Under the pieces are notes generated by a model that worked only from the letters and a program-made list of their open reading frames with translations, did not search any database and was not told the origin of the DNA. From NCBI RefSeq assembly GCF_004121075.1, contig NZ_RHLN01000005.1, forward strand, positions 44,241-108,240: a DNA stretch of 64,000 nucleotides. Reading direction: 5' to 3'. The stretch comes from Lutibacter sp. HS1-25 (lineage in GTDB: Bacteria; Bacteroidota; Bacteroidia; Flavobacteriales; Flavobacteriaceae). Made by a program: the position numbers and the translations under genes. Shown here in pieces: positions 26,760-36,572 of the stretch; position 1 is the stretch's first letter; every line of letters begins with the position of its first letter.

Positions 26760-27165
26760 GATACTTCAACTTTTAAACCTTTCAACCATTAACCCTTAAA
26801 TAAACCACAGAGTTTACAAAGTTTTCAAAAGTTTAAAGAGAAAACCATTCAACCATTACACCTTTCAACTTTTAAACCATTAACACTTAAATAAACCACA
26901 GAGTTCACTAAGTTTTCAAAAGCTTAAAGAGAAAACCATTCCACCTTTCAACTTTTAAACCATTAAACTTTTCAACTTTTAAACCTTCCAACCCTCAAAT
27001 AACCAACAGAGTTCAATAAGTTAAAGGAGAAAACCATTACACCATTCAACTTTTAAACCATTAACCCTTCCAACCCTCAAATAACCCACAGAGTTTACAA
27101 AGTTTTCAAAAGTTTAAAGAGAAAACCATTTAACCATTACACCTTTCAACTTTTCAACCATTAAA
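26760..27165. repeat. Degenerate tandem repeat, about 100 bp unit, four copies
   Basis: The whole spacer between the long SDR gene and the next SDR gene is made of about four copies of a unit with ATAAACCACAGAGTT, AAGTTTTCAAAAG, AAGAGAAAACCATT and CAACTTTTAAACCATTAA. Copies differ by small changes and deletions. A short GAAGTTAGATA repeat lies at 26727-26756. There is no gene in this 497-bp gap. Confidence 0.75.
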
Positions 27166-27168
27166 CTA

Positions 27169-27885
27169 TTAAGGATTTGTACTCCAAACACTAGAATTTA
27201 CCACTACTACCCTACGGTTTAATTTTAATTGCGACACCAATAATTCAGCAATATCTTCAGGTTGCATTACTTTTTCTGGATTGCCATCGGTTAATTTTAA
27301 ATCCAATGCCATATCAGTTGCAACGGTACTTGGTGTTAGGCAACTGACTCTAATATTGTGTTTTCTAACTTCTTTCATCAATGAGTCTGTCATACCAATC
27401 AGTCCAAATTTTGAAGCACTATAAGCACTTGTCATTGCATTTCCGTTTAAGCCAGCTGTTGAAGAAATGTTGATAATATCGCCTACTTTTCTTTCAATCA
27501 TTTGTGGTAAAAATGCGCGAGTTACATAATAAACTCCCATTAAATTGATTTGTATAATTTGCTCAAATTCAGCAGGCTCTAAAGCCATAAAATTGCCAAA
27601 TTTTCCAATTCCAGCGTTGTTAATTAATATATCTATTTGCCCAAACGATTTTAAAACGTTGGCTGCAGCGTTGTTAACAGAGTCTAAACTAGCAACATCT
27701 GCAGCTACAACATAAGCTTCGACACCAAAAGCACGAACTTCTTCTGCAACTTTTTCTAAATCAGAGGTTGTACGTGACAATAAAGCAACATCAATACCTT
27801 CTTTTGCAAATGCCAAAGCCAGTGCTTTTCCAATTCCTTTTCCAGCACCTGTTATTAATGCTTTTTTTCCTTTCAATGATTCCAT
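27169..27885 (-). CDS. Short-chain dehydrogenase, FabG-like
   Basis: The 238-residue protein is a classical SDR: cofactor motif TGAGKGIG at 12-19, NNAGIG at about 88, catalytic Ser in ISSTAG, and YSASK with Tyr and Lys at about 153-157. The sequence is typical of 3-oxoacyl-ACP reductase-like enzymes, but the substrate cannot be told and it is not next to fatty-acid genes. A minus-strand -7 box TAAATTTG lies at 27926-27933. Confidence 0.88.
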   Translation of the reverse strand: MESLKGKKALITGAGKGIGKALALAFAKEGIDVALLSRTTSDLEKVAEEVRAFGVEAYVVAADVASLDSVNNAAANVLKSFGQIDILINNAGIGKFGNFMALEPAEFEQIIQINLMGVYYVTRAFLPQMIERKVGDIINISSTAGLNGNAMTSAYSASKFGLIGMTDSLMKEVRKHNIRVSCLTPSTVATDMALDLKLTDGNPEKVMQPEDIAELLVSQLKLNRRVVVVNSSVWSTNP

Positions 27886-27951
27886 AATGCAATATTTAAT
27901 TTTACGATTAAAGTTAATTTTGATTCAAATTTACGTTATTGAATGAGAAAT

Positions 27952-27982
27952 AAAAAAAGCCCATTTAAAAAATAAATGAGCT
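27952..27982 (-). terminator. Terminator of the DEAD-box helicase pair
   Basis: On the minus strand AGCTCATTTA (27982-27973) pairs with TAAATGGGCT (27967-27958), with one G-T pair, and is followed by seven U. Confidence 0.8.
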
Positions 27983-28035
27983 CTTGTAAAATAATATATT
28001 ATTTGAGTGATATTTAACTCAATATGAGCACGCTA

Positions 28036-29349
28036 TTAAACAATAAAAACACGAACCTTTTTCTTTTTTAATTTAGTATTGTTCAATTTTTCAACAAGTT
28101 CATCGGCAATTGAAACAGGTACAGCAACAAATGTACAATCTTGTTTCAACTCAATAACACCCAATTGTTCGTTTAAAATATTTCCTTGTTTTAAAAACAT
28201 TCCGGCAATATCTCCTTTTGAAATTTTATCTTTTCTTCCGCCAGAAATAAATAAAGTTTCCCAATAAGGTGTGTTATTTACTCTTTTTGAAGCTAATTTT
28301 TCAATCTGACTATTATTGATAAAATCTGGTAAATTTTCTTTGTCCCATTTTAAAATATATGCTGTTCCAGTTTCAGAAACCCTTGCAGTTCGACCGTTTC
28401 TATGTATAAAATCATCGCCATTCATAGGCAATTCGTAATGCACAATGTATTTAACCTCAGGGATATCAATGCCTCTTGCAGCTAAATCGGTTGCAACAAT
28501 TACTTGATAAGTACCATTTCTAAATTTTATCAAAGAGCGTTCTCGGTCTTTTTGATCCATTCCGCCAGTAAAACATCCAAAACTAATCTTATTTTTGGTT
28601 AAAAAATCACCTACAATTTCAACACTGTCTTTTAAATTACAAAAAATAATACCTGGCTGACTTGTATTGTTATTAATTACATCTAAAAGCGCACTTAATT
28701 TGTTTTTTGAAGTCGAAACAATTGTTTTTACACTTAATTTTGAAGCGGTTTTTTCTTTTAAATAATCAATAATAACAGGCTTATCAAGTCGAACAAAACT
28801 AGGGATTTTCACGCCTTTTGTTGCTGAAGTCAAGATGCGTTTATTGATGTTTGACATATAACCAACAATCTCTTTCATTTCATTTTCAAAACCAATTTCC
28901 AAACATTTGTCAAATTCATCTAAAACCAGTGTTTTTATAAATTTTTTCGAAAAACGTTCATTTAAAAAATGATCTGAAATTCTACCTGGTGTTCCAATCA
29001 ATATGGCAGGAATGTGTTTTAACTCAATTTTATCCTTTGCCATAGATCTACCACCATAAACTGCATTTACCTTATAGCCAGAGCCCATACTGCGTATAAC
29101 TTGCTCTATTTGAATGGCTAACTCTCTTGAAGGTACTAAAATTAAAGCCTGAATTTCACTACTTTCCGGATCTAAATTTTCAATTATCGGCAATAAAAAA
29201 GCCAAGGTTTTACCAGTTCCTGTAGGTGAAAGCACGACAGTGTTTGTATTATTTTCAATTACAGGAATTGCTTCTTTTTGCATTTCATTCAACTCAAAAA
29301 TATTCAATTTTTCAAGAATATCCTGTTGTGTTTTTATATTGTTTGCCAT
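28036..29349 (-). CDS. DEAD-box RNA helicase with DbpA-type RNA-binding domain
   Basis: The 437-residue protein has the Q motif, Walker A SPTGTGKT (about 40-47), motif II as DEFD in place of DEAD (about 147-150), SAT (about 175) and HRNGRTAR (about 315). The C-terminal 75 residues form a DbpA-like RNA-recognition fold that in E. coli DbpA binds helix 92 of 23S rRNA. The role is probably in large-subunit assembly. It follows the other helicase gene by 9 bp and shares its terminator. Confidence 0.85.
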   Translation of the reverse strand: MANNIKTQQDILEKLNIFELNEMQKEAIPVIENNTNTVVLSPTGTGKTLAFLLPIIENLDPESSEIQALILVPSRELAIQIEQVIRSMGSGYKVNAVYGGRSMAKDKIELKHIPAILIGTPGRISDHFLNERFSKKFIKTLVLDEFDKCLEIGFENEMKEIVGYMSNINKRILTSATKGVKIPSFVRLDKPVIIDYLKEKTASKLSVKTIVSTSKNKLSALLDVINNNTSQPGIIFCNLKDSVEIVGDFLTKNKISFGCFTGGMDQKDRERSLIKFRNGTYQVIVATDLAARGIDIPEVKYIVHYELPMNGDDFIHRNGRTARVSETGTAYILKWDKENLPDFINNSQIEKLASKRVNNTPYWETLFISGGRKDKISKGDIAGMFLKQGNILNEQLGVIELKQDCTFVAVPVSIADELVEKLNNTKLKKKKVRVFIV

Positions 29350-29358
29350 ATTTACAGC

Positions 29359-30696
29359 TTACTTTTTACGTTTTTTAACAACCACTTCTTTAGTAGTTGT
29401 ATTGTTATTTTGAGAAAGATGGTTTGCCAAAATTTTCTCAATCAACTCTTCCTTTGTTAAATGATGAAAAACAGTTCTGATTTTATTTTTAAATTCCTCA
29501 GAAACTTCGTGATTTGGTTTTGTTTTAAATATTTTTTTAGCCCATAATAAAGCATTGTTTTCTTCAATACTTTGCGCATCAGCTTTTTTGAATTTTGAAA
29601 AAACAATACCCAATTCAGTTTCAAATTCAGCCAAATCTGCAACTTCTTCAGGTTGCAAAACCGTTAATGAAAGTCCGTTTGCACCTGCCCTTGCAGTTCT
29701 TCCACTTCTATGTACATATGTTTCGGGCACATCAGGCAAATGATAATTCACCACATAAGCAATGTCTTTTACATCAATACCACGAGAAGCCAAATCGGTT
29801 GCGATTAAAATCTTAATATGACCTTCTCTAAATTGTCCCATAATACGATCACGAATAGGTTGTGTTAAACTACCGTGAATAGCGCCTGACGAAAATTTAT
29901 TAATGGCTAGGTTTTTAGCTAATTTATTAACTGCCGCTTTTGTTTTACAAAAAATAATACCTCTTTCGCCTTCTTTTGAATTTAAAAAATGCATTAAAAC
30001 GTCTAATTTTTCAATAGGATCAACAACAACATATTGATGGTCAATACCTTGATGACCAGTAGTTTTCATATCAACACTTACTTCAATAACATGTTTAGAC
30101 ATGTAATTCTGTATCAGTTGTTTAATGGTTCCGGGCATTGTTGCCGTAAACAAAAAAGTTCTTCTTTTTTTAGGTAATTCTTTTAAAATTTCATCCAAGC
30201 CTTCTTTTAATGAAGTCACCATTTCGTCAGCCTCATCTAATACCAAATACTGCGCGTTTTTAATATTGATAGCACCTCTTTTAATCAAATCAATCAAACG
30301 ACCAGGTGTTGCAACAACAATATGTGTGTTGTTTTTTAAGCTTTCAATTTGAGGTTTAATTGGAATTCCACCGCAAATTGAAGCAATAGAAATAGCCGGT
30401 AAATTGGTCGAAAAAGATACCAAGCTATTGTAAATTTGTTGTCCGAGTTCTCTTGTAGGTGCAATAATTACAGCTTGAATAGCGGTGTTTTCAACATTAA
30501 TTAATTGCAATAAAGGCAAGCCGAAAGCAGCTGTTTTTCCTGTTCCTGTTTTTGCCAAACCAACAAAATCTTCTTGCTGATTTAATAAAATTGGGATTGC
30601 TTTTTCTTGAATTTCAGTTGGTTTAGAAATATTTAAATCGGCTAAACTTTTTTGAAGTGGTGCTATAATTCCTAACTCGGAAAACTGTTTTGACAT
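29359..30696 (-). CDS. DEAD-box RNA helicase, RhlE/DeaD-like
   Basis: The 445-residue protein contains the canonical helicase motifs: AKTGTGKT (about 49-56), PTRELGQQ, DEAD (about 155-158), TATMPG, and HRSGRTARAG (about 325). It unwinds RNA in ribosome assembly, RNA decay or cold adaptation. It is the first of two adjacent helicase genes; TATCTTTG on this strand at 30711-30718 is its -7 box. Confidence 0.9.
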   Translation of the reverse strand: MSKQFSELGIIAPLQKSLADLNISKPTEIQEKAIPILLNQQEDFVGLAKTGTGKTAAFGLPLLQLINVENTAIQAVIIAPTRELGQQIYNSLVSFSTNLPAISIASICGGIPIKPQIESLKNNTHIVVATPGRLIDLIKRGAINIKNAQYLVLDEADEMVTSLKEGLDEILKELPKKRRTFLFTATMPGTIKQLIQNYMSKHVIEVSVDMKTTGHQGIDHQYVVVDPIEKLDVLMHFLNSKEGERGIIFCKTKAAVNKLAKNLAINKFSSGAIHGSLTQPIRDRIMGQFREGHIKILIATDLASRGIDVKDIAYVVNYHLPDVPETYVHRSGRTARAGANGLSLTVLQPEEVADLAEFETELGIVFSKFKKADAQSIEENNALLWAKKIFKTKPNHEVSEEFKNKIRTVFHHLTKEELIEKILANHLSQNNNTTTKEVVVKKRKK

Positions 30697-30759
30697 AAAA
30701 TAAATTTCGGCAAAGATAGGTTCTTTTTTAGCGATTGCTATAAAATTGTTTTAAAAGCC

Positions 30760-32064
30760 CTATTTATGCGGTCTTTCAACTTTTACAGAACCTATTATTA
30801 AAAAGGTTAAAAACACCAAATTTAGATAGCCAATATAACTATACGAACCCAAATTTGTAAAGCAATAACTAAACAAACTTGGAGCGACAGCGCTTGCAAA
30901 CACTAAAAAACTCATCACTTTTCCTGAAATTGCTCCTAAATATTTTCTGCCGTAATAACGTGGCCAGGTTACAGCATTGATAACTCCAAATAACCCACCC
31001 AATATACCTAAACCGCCTATTAACAAGTAAATACCAAAGGTAGAATCTAAAAATATCAAACCAATTGAAGCTATTAAACCGCTAAAAAGCATGATAAATA
31101 AATATATTTTATGCTGTACGTAATCACTCATGATATTACAGATTGTTGAAACCGTAACTGCAATGATTGATATGGGTAAAAAGATGGCAATAGCTTGGGT
31201 TTTTGAATAATCTTGACTTGCAAATATTGAAACAACATGAAAAGTAAAACCCGTAATAAAAAAACTATTGAAAGCCAATATGAGGCCAAACATCCAAAAT
31301 GCCCTTGTTTTTTTAGCTTCATCTAAAGTTAAATTATGCTCAACAATTGGCGTTTTTGTTTTTTTAATAATTTTTAGAGCACCATCTGGATTTAAATTAA
31401 AATCTTCGGGTTTGTTTCTGTAAAACTGTAAAATAAAAAAGCTAAAAATAAATAAACTCAAAGCTATCAATTGCCAACTTTGTTGCCAACCATTATTGTC
31501 TATCAAGCCATTTAAAAATAAAGGCGCACTAGAAAAACCTAAGGAAATAGCAATGCTGCTTACAGAATTAACCTTACCACGATTGGCGTTAAACCACATC
31601 ATAATCATATTACGAGAAGCCATTGTTAAAATACCCTGACCACTTAATCTCATAAAGAAAAACAAAATTGTGATTACAACAAAAGGAACAATCCAAGAAT
31701 TTATATTTAATAGTTGCTGAATTGTTTCACTTATTTGTACAGAAACTGAACATACCAACAATGCAATTCCTAAAATAACAGTGGCAAAAAAAGCAACGTA
31801 ACGAGCTCCAAATTTATCGAACAAAACACCTGCTTTTCCTACAAAAAATGCACTAATAAAAGTACCAATCATATACGCATTGCTAAATTGATTTCTGGTA
31901 AGTTCTAAAGCATCTTTTAAAGGATCTGTAAATACAGAAACACCCACTGTTTGCCCCGGTACACTTGCAAAAACACCTATTGTACCAATAAATAGAATTA
32001 CATAACCGTAAAAAAATGGAAATTTAACTGGATTGACAAACGAAAACTTGTTGGAATTGTTCAT
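30760..32064 (-). CDS. MFS transporter
   Basis: The 434-residue protein has 12 predicted membrane helices in two halves with a central charged loop (about 205-235). The conserved loop 2-3 motif appears as GVLFDKFGARY. It is closest by eye to oxalate/formate-antiporter or monocarboxylate-type MFS proteins; the substrate is not known. A -7 box TACATTTG lies on this strand at 32082-32089. Confidence 0.85.
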   Translation of the reverse strand: MNNSNKFSFVNPVKFPFFYGYVILFIGTIGVFASVPGQTVGVSVFTDPLKDALELTRNQFSNAYMIGTFISAFFVGKAGVLFDKFGARYVAFFATVILGIALLVCSVSVQISETIQQLLNINSWIVPFVVITILFFFMRLSGQGILTMASRNMIMMWFNANRGKVNSVSSIAISLGFSSAPLFLNGLIDNNGWQQSWQLIALSLFIFSFFILQFYRNKPEDFNLNPDGALKIIKKTKTPIVEHNLTLDEAKKTRAFWMFGLILAFNSFFITGFTFHVVSIFASQDYSKTQAIAIFLPISIIAVTVSTICNIMSDYVQHKIYLFIMLFSGLIASIGLIFLDSTFGIYLLIGGLGILGGLFGVINAVTWPRYYGRKYLGAISGKVMSFLVFASAVAPSLFSYCFTNLGSYSYIGYLNLVFLTFLIIGSVKVERPHK

Positions 32065-32216
32065 AAATTATTTTGAGCAGACAAATGTAAGCATCTTATA
32101 ATTTATCACCATCCTGTTTTGAAAAAAGAGATTTATGAAGTTTACAGTGATTGTATTCAGTTTTAATAATTGTTGCTTTTAATTCAAGTATTTTTTAAAC
32201 CTTTATTAATATACAA

Positions 32217-32852
32217 CTACCTGTTTAAGTACTTTTTAACAGCATCTAACTTACTATTTACTTGAAGTTTTTTGTAAATATTTTTTGCGTGAAATCGCAC
32301 CGTGTCTATGGTTATAAATAATTTATCGGCAATATTTTTAAATGGTAAACCTTCGGATAAAGCATGTAAAACTTCTATTTCACGTGACGATAAAAGTTCA
32401 AAACCATCAACCTTGTGTTTATTTTGAGGATTAAAAAAGCTGATGACCATTTTAGCAATTACCGGTGAGATTGGAGCTCCTTCTTCTAAAATTTGTTGAA
32501 CACCCTGCTTAATAGATTTTAATGGTGTGTTTTTTAATAAATAACCATCAGAACCTGCTTTTAAAGCTTCAAAAACATGTTTTTCATCTTTATAAATGGT
32601 TAGCATAATTATTGAAACATTTGGAAACTGATGTTTTATATGGTGAATACCTTCAATACCGCTCATACCGGGTAAATTAATATCTAACAAAACAACATCT
32701 AAATCTGGACAATCCTTTACGTTTTTTAGAAATTCTTCTACCGAATCTACAGCAATTTTACAGGTAAATAAAGGATCTTCACTAAAGTACTGTTCAATCC
32801 CTTCCCTAATTACCCTGTTATCTTCAACGATTGCAATATTCAGAATTTTCAT
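32217..32852 (-). CDS. NarL/LuxR-type response regulator
   Basis: The 211-residue protein has a receiver domain (acidic pair ED at 10-11, phospho-acceptor Asp in VLLDINLPG at about 57, Thr in MLTIYKD, Lys in LLKNTP). A LuxR helix-turn-helix follows (LSSREIEVLHALSEGL to TVRFHAKNIYKKL, about 148-195). It lies downstream of a propeller-type sensor kinase with a HisKA_3 domain, the usual partner of NarL-type regulators. The palindrome at 32911-32930 precedes its own promoter, and two better copies precede the small secreted protein genes at 36152 and 36648. These are the likely binding sites of this protein. Confidence 0.92.
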   Translation of the reverse strand: MKILNIAIVEDNRVIREGIEQYFSEDPLFTCKIAVDSVEEFLKNVKDCPDLDVVLLDINLPGMSGIEGIHHIKHQFPNVSIIMLTIYKDEKHVFEALKAGSDGYLLKNTPLKSIKQGVQQILEEGAPISPVIAKMVISFFNPQNKHKVDGFELLSSREIEVLHALSEGLPFKNIADKLFITIDTVRFHAKNIYKKLQVNSKLDAVKKYLNR

Positions 32853-32889
32853 TTTATTTTATTTCAATTAAAGGGGATTTTATAAATAT

Positions 32890-32930
32890 ACATATAATAT
32901 AGTTACTAAAAACTACATGTTAATGTGTAA
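32890..32930 (-). promoter_or_regulatory. Response-regulator promoter with palindromic operator (site C)
   Basis: AACTACAT (32911-32918) plus four bases plus ATGTGTAA (32923-32930) is a partly decayed copy of AACTACAT-N4-ATGTAGTT. On the minus strand the good arm ends next to the -33 position, and TATATTTA follows 19 bp later, as at sites A and B. It fits autoregulation of the response regulator. Confidence 0.55.
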
Positions 32931-32932
32931 TT

Positions 32933-35926
32933 TTAATAAAGGTAGTCAAACATCAATTCAACAGTAAAACCTTTTTTTTTGCTAAAGTTTAATATTCCTT
33001 TGATTTTTTCAGCTCTAGATTTCATGTTTTTAATACCGTTTCCATTTAAAGTTACATTAGACTCAATCACTTTTGTTCCATTGTCGTGAATGGTTAAAAT
33101 TAAAAAATATTTGTCTTTTTTAATAGTAACATTTACATGCGTTGCATTTGAATGTTTGATAATGTTTGTTATAGCTTCTTTAAAAATTAAAAAAACATGA
33201 CGTCTGTAATCTTGGTTTAAGTAAATTGAATTTTGACTATCAACAGTTTTAAAAGAAAATGTAATGTTAAGTGGAGAGAGCAGTAAAAAAAGCACATCCT
33301 GCATACGGTCTGTTAAATTAACAAGTGCATTGTTTCTAGAGTCTATTGCCCAAACAACATCACTTAAAGTGTCAACAGCTTCTCTACTTTGCTTAGCTAT
33401 ATCACTTAAAAAATCATCTTTTTCTTTGCTGTCAAGTTTTTCTTTTATTATTTCTGAACGAATTGCAATACCCGTTAAAGTACTACCTAATTCATCATGT
33501 AAATCTCTTGAAATTCTAAACCGTAGCTTTTCTAATTCTTTTAAATGATAGAGTTCATATTTTCTAAATAAAAATAAAAATAACAACAATAAAACCGCTA
33601 AAGACATTAAAAACCACCATTTTTTATAAAATATTTGATTTACAATAATGGGTAGTGAAATTATTTGTTCGTTCCATAAGCAATAATTTGTTGCCGCCAT
33701 TACTTCTAAAGTATAATCGCCTGGAGGTAGATTTGTATAAGATAAAATATTGGTTTTATTAAACATACGCCAATCATCATGCAAACCAATTAAACGGTAT
33801 TTAAATGTATTGTTTTGTGGTTTAAAATAATCACTTAAAGAAAATTCGAAATTTACAAAAGCATTGCTATTTGGGAGTTCTAGCGTAGTTAAATTGTTGT
33901 TATCGATATTAGCAAAATAAGTTGAATCTTTATCTGAATTGTACCAGCTTATATTTGTGATATTGAGTTTGAAATTTGTTTTTTTAATTTCAATAGTTTT
34001 AGGATCAATACTTGATATGCCATTTTGACCACCAAAAAAAAGGATGCCATTTTTAGTTTTCAATTGTGACGATGTATTGAACTCGTTGCCAGCCAAACCA
34101 TCATATTCAAAAAAATTAAGAATTTGTTTGTTAACAGTATCATATCTTGATAAGCCTTTTAAAGTACCAAACCAAAGTTCGTTTTTAGCACCTGGAAGCA
34201 CTGAATAAACGGTATTGTTAACCAAGCCATCTTCTTCAGTTATTTTATCAATTTCTTTTGTATCTATTTTGTATTTAAAAACCCCATTTGACTGAGTGGC
34301 AAGCCATAAGGTGTTTTTAACGGTTAAAATTGAACGGATTTCGTGTAGAATATTTTGGATTTTAGAAACTTTAACACTTATAGGATTTACATTGTAATTG
34401 ATTTGAATATGATACAATCCAGAACTAGAGCCTATCCATAGTTGATCGTTTTTAAAAGGTACAATATCATAAATTATGTCGTTTTTTAAATAGCTTATTC
34501 CATTCTCATCTCCTAAAACTACATACATTTTATCAGTTGCTTTATTAAAATAATAGAGTCCGTTTGCAGTACCTAACCACAATACATTGGTTAAATCTTT
34601 GTAAATTTTTAAAACATGCGTGTTTGGCGGTAGTAATTTATTAGCTTGGTAAAAAGAATCGTAAATATTTGTTTTTTTATTGTAAATGCCAAGCCCATTG
34701 CCTTGTGTCCCTACTAAAAAATTATTTTCGTCGTAGGCCAATAAAGCATAAGGGGTTGTTTTTATTTTGTTTATCCATTTTTTATTTTCAAATTGTTTTT
34801 TAATTGGATTGTAGTGGTATAAACTATCGTTTCCTACTGCATAAATTGAACCTGAAAAATCTTGAATTATGGATCTCATTTTTACTGTATGCAAACCGTT
34901 TTTTTTATATAAATAGTGATCAAATAAAAGGTGTTTCTTTTTTAATTTATACAAACCATCGGTAGTTGCAACCCATAACAATCCGGTTTTGTCTATAAAA
35001 AAAACATTTACCAATGTATTGTCTTTTCCAACAAACGTTTCAGAAATAGTATTTTTATCATTTAAATTAAAATTATAAAAACTACTTAAATTAGTACCTA
35101 TAAAAATATTCGACAAATTATCGGACAGTGCCAATCCGCTATAGCTTGAAATGTTTTTATCAAAAGTTGAATGGTATTTGAAGTTTTTTGTAGCAGCATC
35201 ATATACATAAAGTTTTGATTTTAATAATGAATAAATGTTGGATCCCGACTTAAAAATCACAGTAGAATTAACATCTTCTGTATAAATTTCTTTTTGTATT
35301 GTTTGATTTCCAATTATTTGAATTGATATTATTTTTTTTACCTGAGGATTTCCATCAATAATATCTAATATCAAATTATCTTCAGAAACTTCAATAATAT
35401 CATTTACTTGACATAATTTGCTAACATTGTTTATTTTAAAGTTTTGAAATTTATGGTTGCCTAAATATTTGCTAAATTTATTTGTAGCATAGCCAATCCA
35501 TAACGAATTTTGATTGCCTTTAAAAATTTTAGTAACATAGTTATTCGCAATGCTTTGGGGGTTAACAGTGTCTTTTTTATAATTAATGGCATTTTTAGTG
35601 TTGGTATTTATAATTGTAATTCCTCCTTTTGTACCAACCCATAATTCATTGTCAACAATTTTTAAGGTTCTTATATTGTTGTTTGACAATGAAGGTTTTG
35701 TGTAGATATTGTATGATATAAAATGATATCCGTCATATCTGTAAAGTCCAAAATTTGTTCCAATCCATAAAAAACCATTTCCATCTTGCTCAATACTGGT
35801 TATGTTGTGATTTTGCAACTTAGTGTCAAAAGTTACATTTTCTATCGCATTGAACTCTTGCGCGTTTAAATGGCACAAAAAACCAAAAACAATAACATAT
35901 AAATAAATAGTTTTTATAAGCCTCAT
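32933..35926 (-). CDS. Propeller-type sensor histidine kinase (Reg_prop, Y_Y_Y, HisKA_3)
   Basis: The 997-residue protein has a signal peptide (about 1-23, ending HLNAQ) and a large periplasmic part of repeated two-component propeller blades (motifs such as GFLWIGTNFGLYRYDGYHF and LWFGTLKGLSRYD) to about residue 640. A Y_Y_Y domain follows at about 690-755, one membrane helix at about 767-788, the HisKA_3 motif RISRDLHDELGST at about 805-817, and an ATPase domain (KEAITNIIKHSNA, GNGIKNMKSRA). Propeller kinases often sense glycans in Bacteroidetes, but no polysaccharide locus is nearby, so the signal here is open. It is encoded just upstream of its likely partner regulator. Confidence 0.93.
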   Translation of the reverse strand: MRLIKTIYLYVIVFGFLCHLNAQEFNAIENVTFDTKLQNHNITSIEQDGNGFLWIGTNFGLYRYDGYHFISYNIYTKPSLSNNNIRTLKIVDNELWVGTKGGITIINTNTKNAINYKKDTVNPQSIANNYVTKIFKGNQNSLWIGYATNKFSKYLGNHKFQNFKINNVSKLCQVNDIIEVSEDNLILDIIDGNPQVKKIISIQIIGNQTIQKEIYTEDVNSTVIFKSGSNIYSLLKSKLYVYDAATKNFKYHSTFDKNISSYSGLALSDNLSNIFIGTNLSSFYNFNLNDKNTISETFVGKDNTLVNVFFIDKTGLLWVATTDGLYKLKKKHLLFDHYLYKKNGLHTVKMRSIIQDFSGSIYAVGNDSLYHYNPIKKQFENKKWINKIKTTPYALLAYDENNFLVGTQGNGLGIYNKKTNIYDSFYQANKLLPPNTHVLKIYKDLTNVLWLGTANGLYYFNKATDKMYVVLGDENGISYLKNDIIYDIVPFKNDQLWIGSSSGLYHIQINYNVNPISVKVSKIQNILHEIRSILTVKNTLWLATQSNGVFKYKIDTKEIDKITEEDGLVNNTVYSVLPGAKNELWFGTLKGLSRYDTVNKQILNFFEYDGLAGNEFNTSSQLKTKNGILFFGGQNGISSIDPKTIEIKKTNFKLNITNISWYNSDKDSTYFANIDNNNLTTLELPNSNAFVNFEFSLSDYFKPQNNTFKYRLIGLHDDWRMFNKTNILSYTNLPPGDYTLEVMAATNYCLWNEQIISLPIIVNQIFYKKWWFLMSLAVLLLLFLFLFRKYELYHLKELEKLRFRISRDLHDELGSTLTGIAIRSEIIKEKLDSKEKDDFLSDIAKQSREAVDTLSDVVWAIDSRNNALVNLTDRMQDVLFLLLSPLNITFSFKTVDSQNSIYLNQDYRRHVFLIFKEAITNIIKHSNATHVNVTIKKDKYFLILTIHDNGTKVIESNVTLNGNGIKNMKSRAEKIKGILNFSKKKGFTVELMFDYLY

Positions 35927-36021
35927 AAAGTATTGTATTAAGCTTTATTAATTATTAAAAGTCTATGAAAGGTAGTGTAATTTTTTAATAAATAGTATCA
36001 AAATACAGTACTAGTAGCCAA

Positions 36022-36070
36022 AACTACATTTAGATGTAGTTGCAATAAGTGTATTTGTAACCTAATTTTA
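36022..36070 (+). promoter_or_regulatory. Promoter with perfect palindromic operator (site A)
   Basis: AACTACAT (36022-36029), TTAG, ATGTAGTT (36034-36041) is a perfect palindrome. Its last two bases form TTG (36040-36042), the -33 element, and TAATTTTA (36063-36070) follows after exactly 20 bp. This is an activator-type layout. The site lies between the divergent sensor gene and the secreted-protein gene at 36152. Confidence 0.7.
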
Positions 36071-36151
36071 CAATAAATAAAACATTGAATTACAGCTGTA
36101 TAAAACGTAAATATAAAATCAAAAAAGTTTAACCAAAAAAAATTAAATATC

Positions 36152-36484
36152 ATGAAAAATTTAAAAGTATTATTATTCGCAGTAGCATTGGTAGCAACAA
36201 CAAGTTTATTTGCAACACCAGTTGTTCCAGACATTCCAGCAAAACTAATTGGAGTACAAGTAACAGATTTATTTAGTGAACCAGACTTTAAACTAGATCA
36301 AGAAACGGTAGTAGATATTACCTTTACATTTAGTTCTGAAGGTGATATTATTATATTGAATATCGATTCTAATGATAGAGAAATTAGAAACTATATTGCA
36401 AAAACTATGAATCATAAGATGATTCAAACTCCTGGAGAAGCAAACAGGGTATTTACATTGCCTTTACGTATTAACAAGCAATAA
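36152..36484 (+). CDS. Small secreted protein, putative regulon member 1
   Basis: The 110-residue protein has a signal peptide (about 1-21, ending LFA) and a mature domain of about 88 residues. Its segment FTFSSEGDIIILNIDS and end TLPLRI resemble the C-terminal fold of TonB-like energy transducers (strand, helix, then PLRI-type last strand), but it has no membrane anchor beyond the signal. Function is unknown. It is expressed from a promoter with the perfect AACTACAT-N4-ATGTAGTT operator, so it is likely under control of the adjacent two-component system. Confidence 0.7.
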   Translation: MKNLKVLLFAVALVATTSLFATPVVPDIPAKLIGVQVTDLFSEPDFKLDQETVVDITFTFSSEGDIIILNIDSNDREIRNYIAKTMNHKMIQTPGEANRVFTLPLRINKQ

Positions 36485-36498
36485 ATTTTAAATTATTT

Positions 36499-36533
36499 AA
36501 AATACCTTAAATCGGTTTGGTTTAAGGTATTTT
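36499..36533 (+). terminator. Terminator after secreted protein 1
   Basis: AAAATACCTTAAA (36499-36511) pairs with TTTAAGGTATTTT (36521-36533). The T tail is short, but the stem is perfect. Confidence 0.65.
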
Positions 36534-36572
36534 GAATTAAATAAACTGATAATTCTTATAAACCTACCTAAA

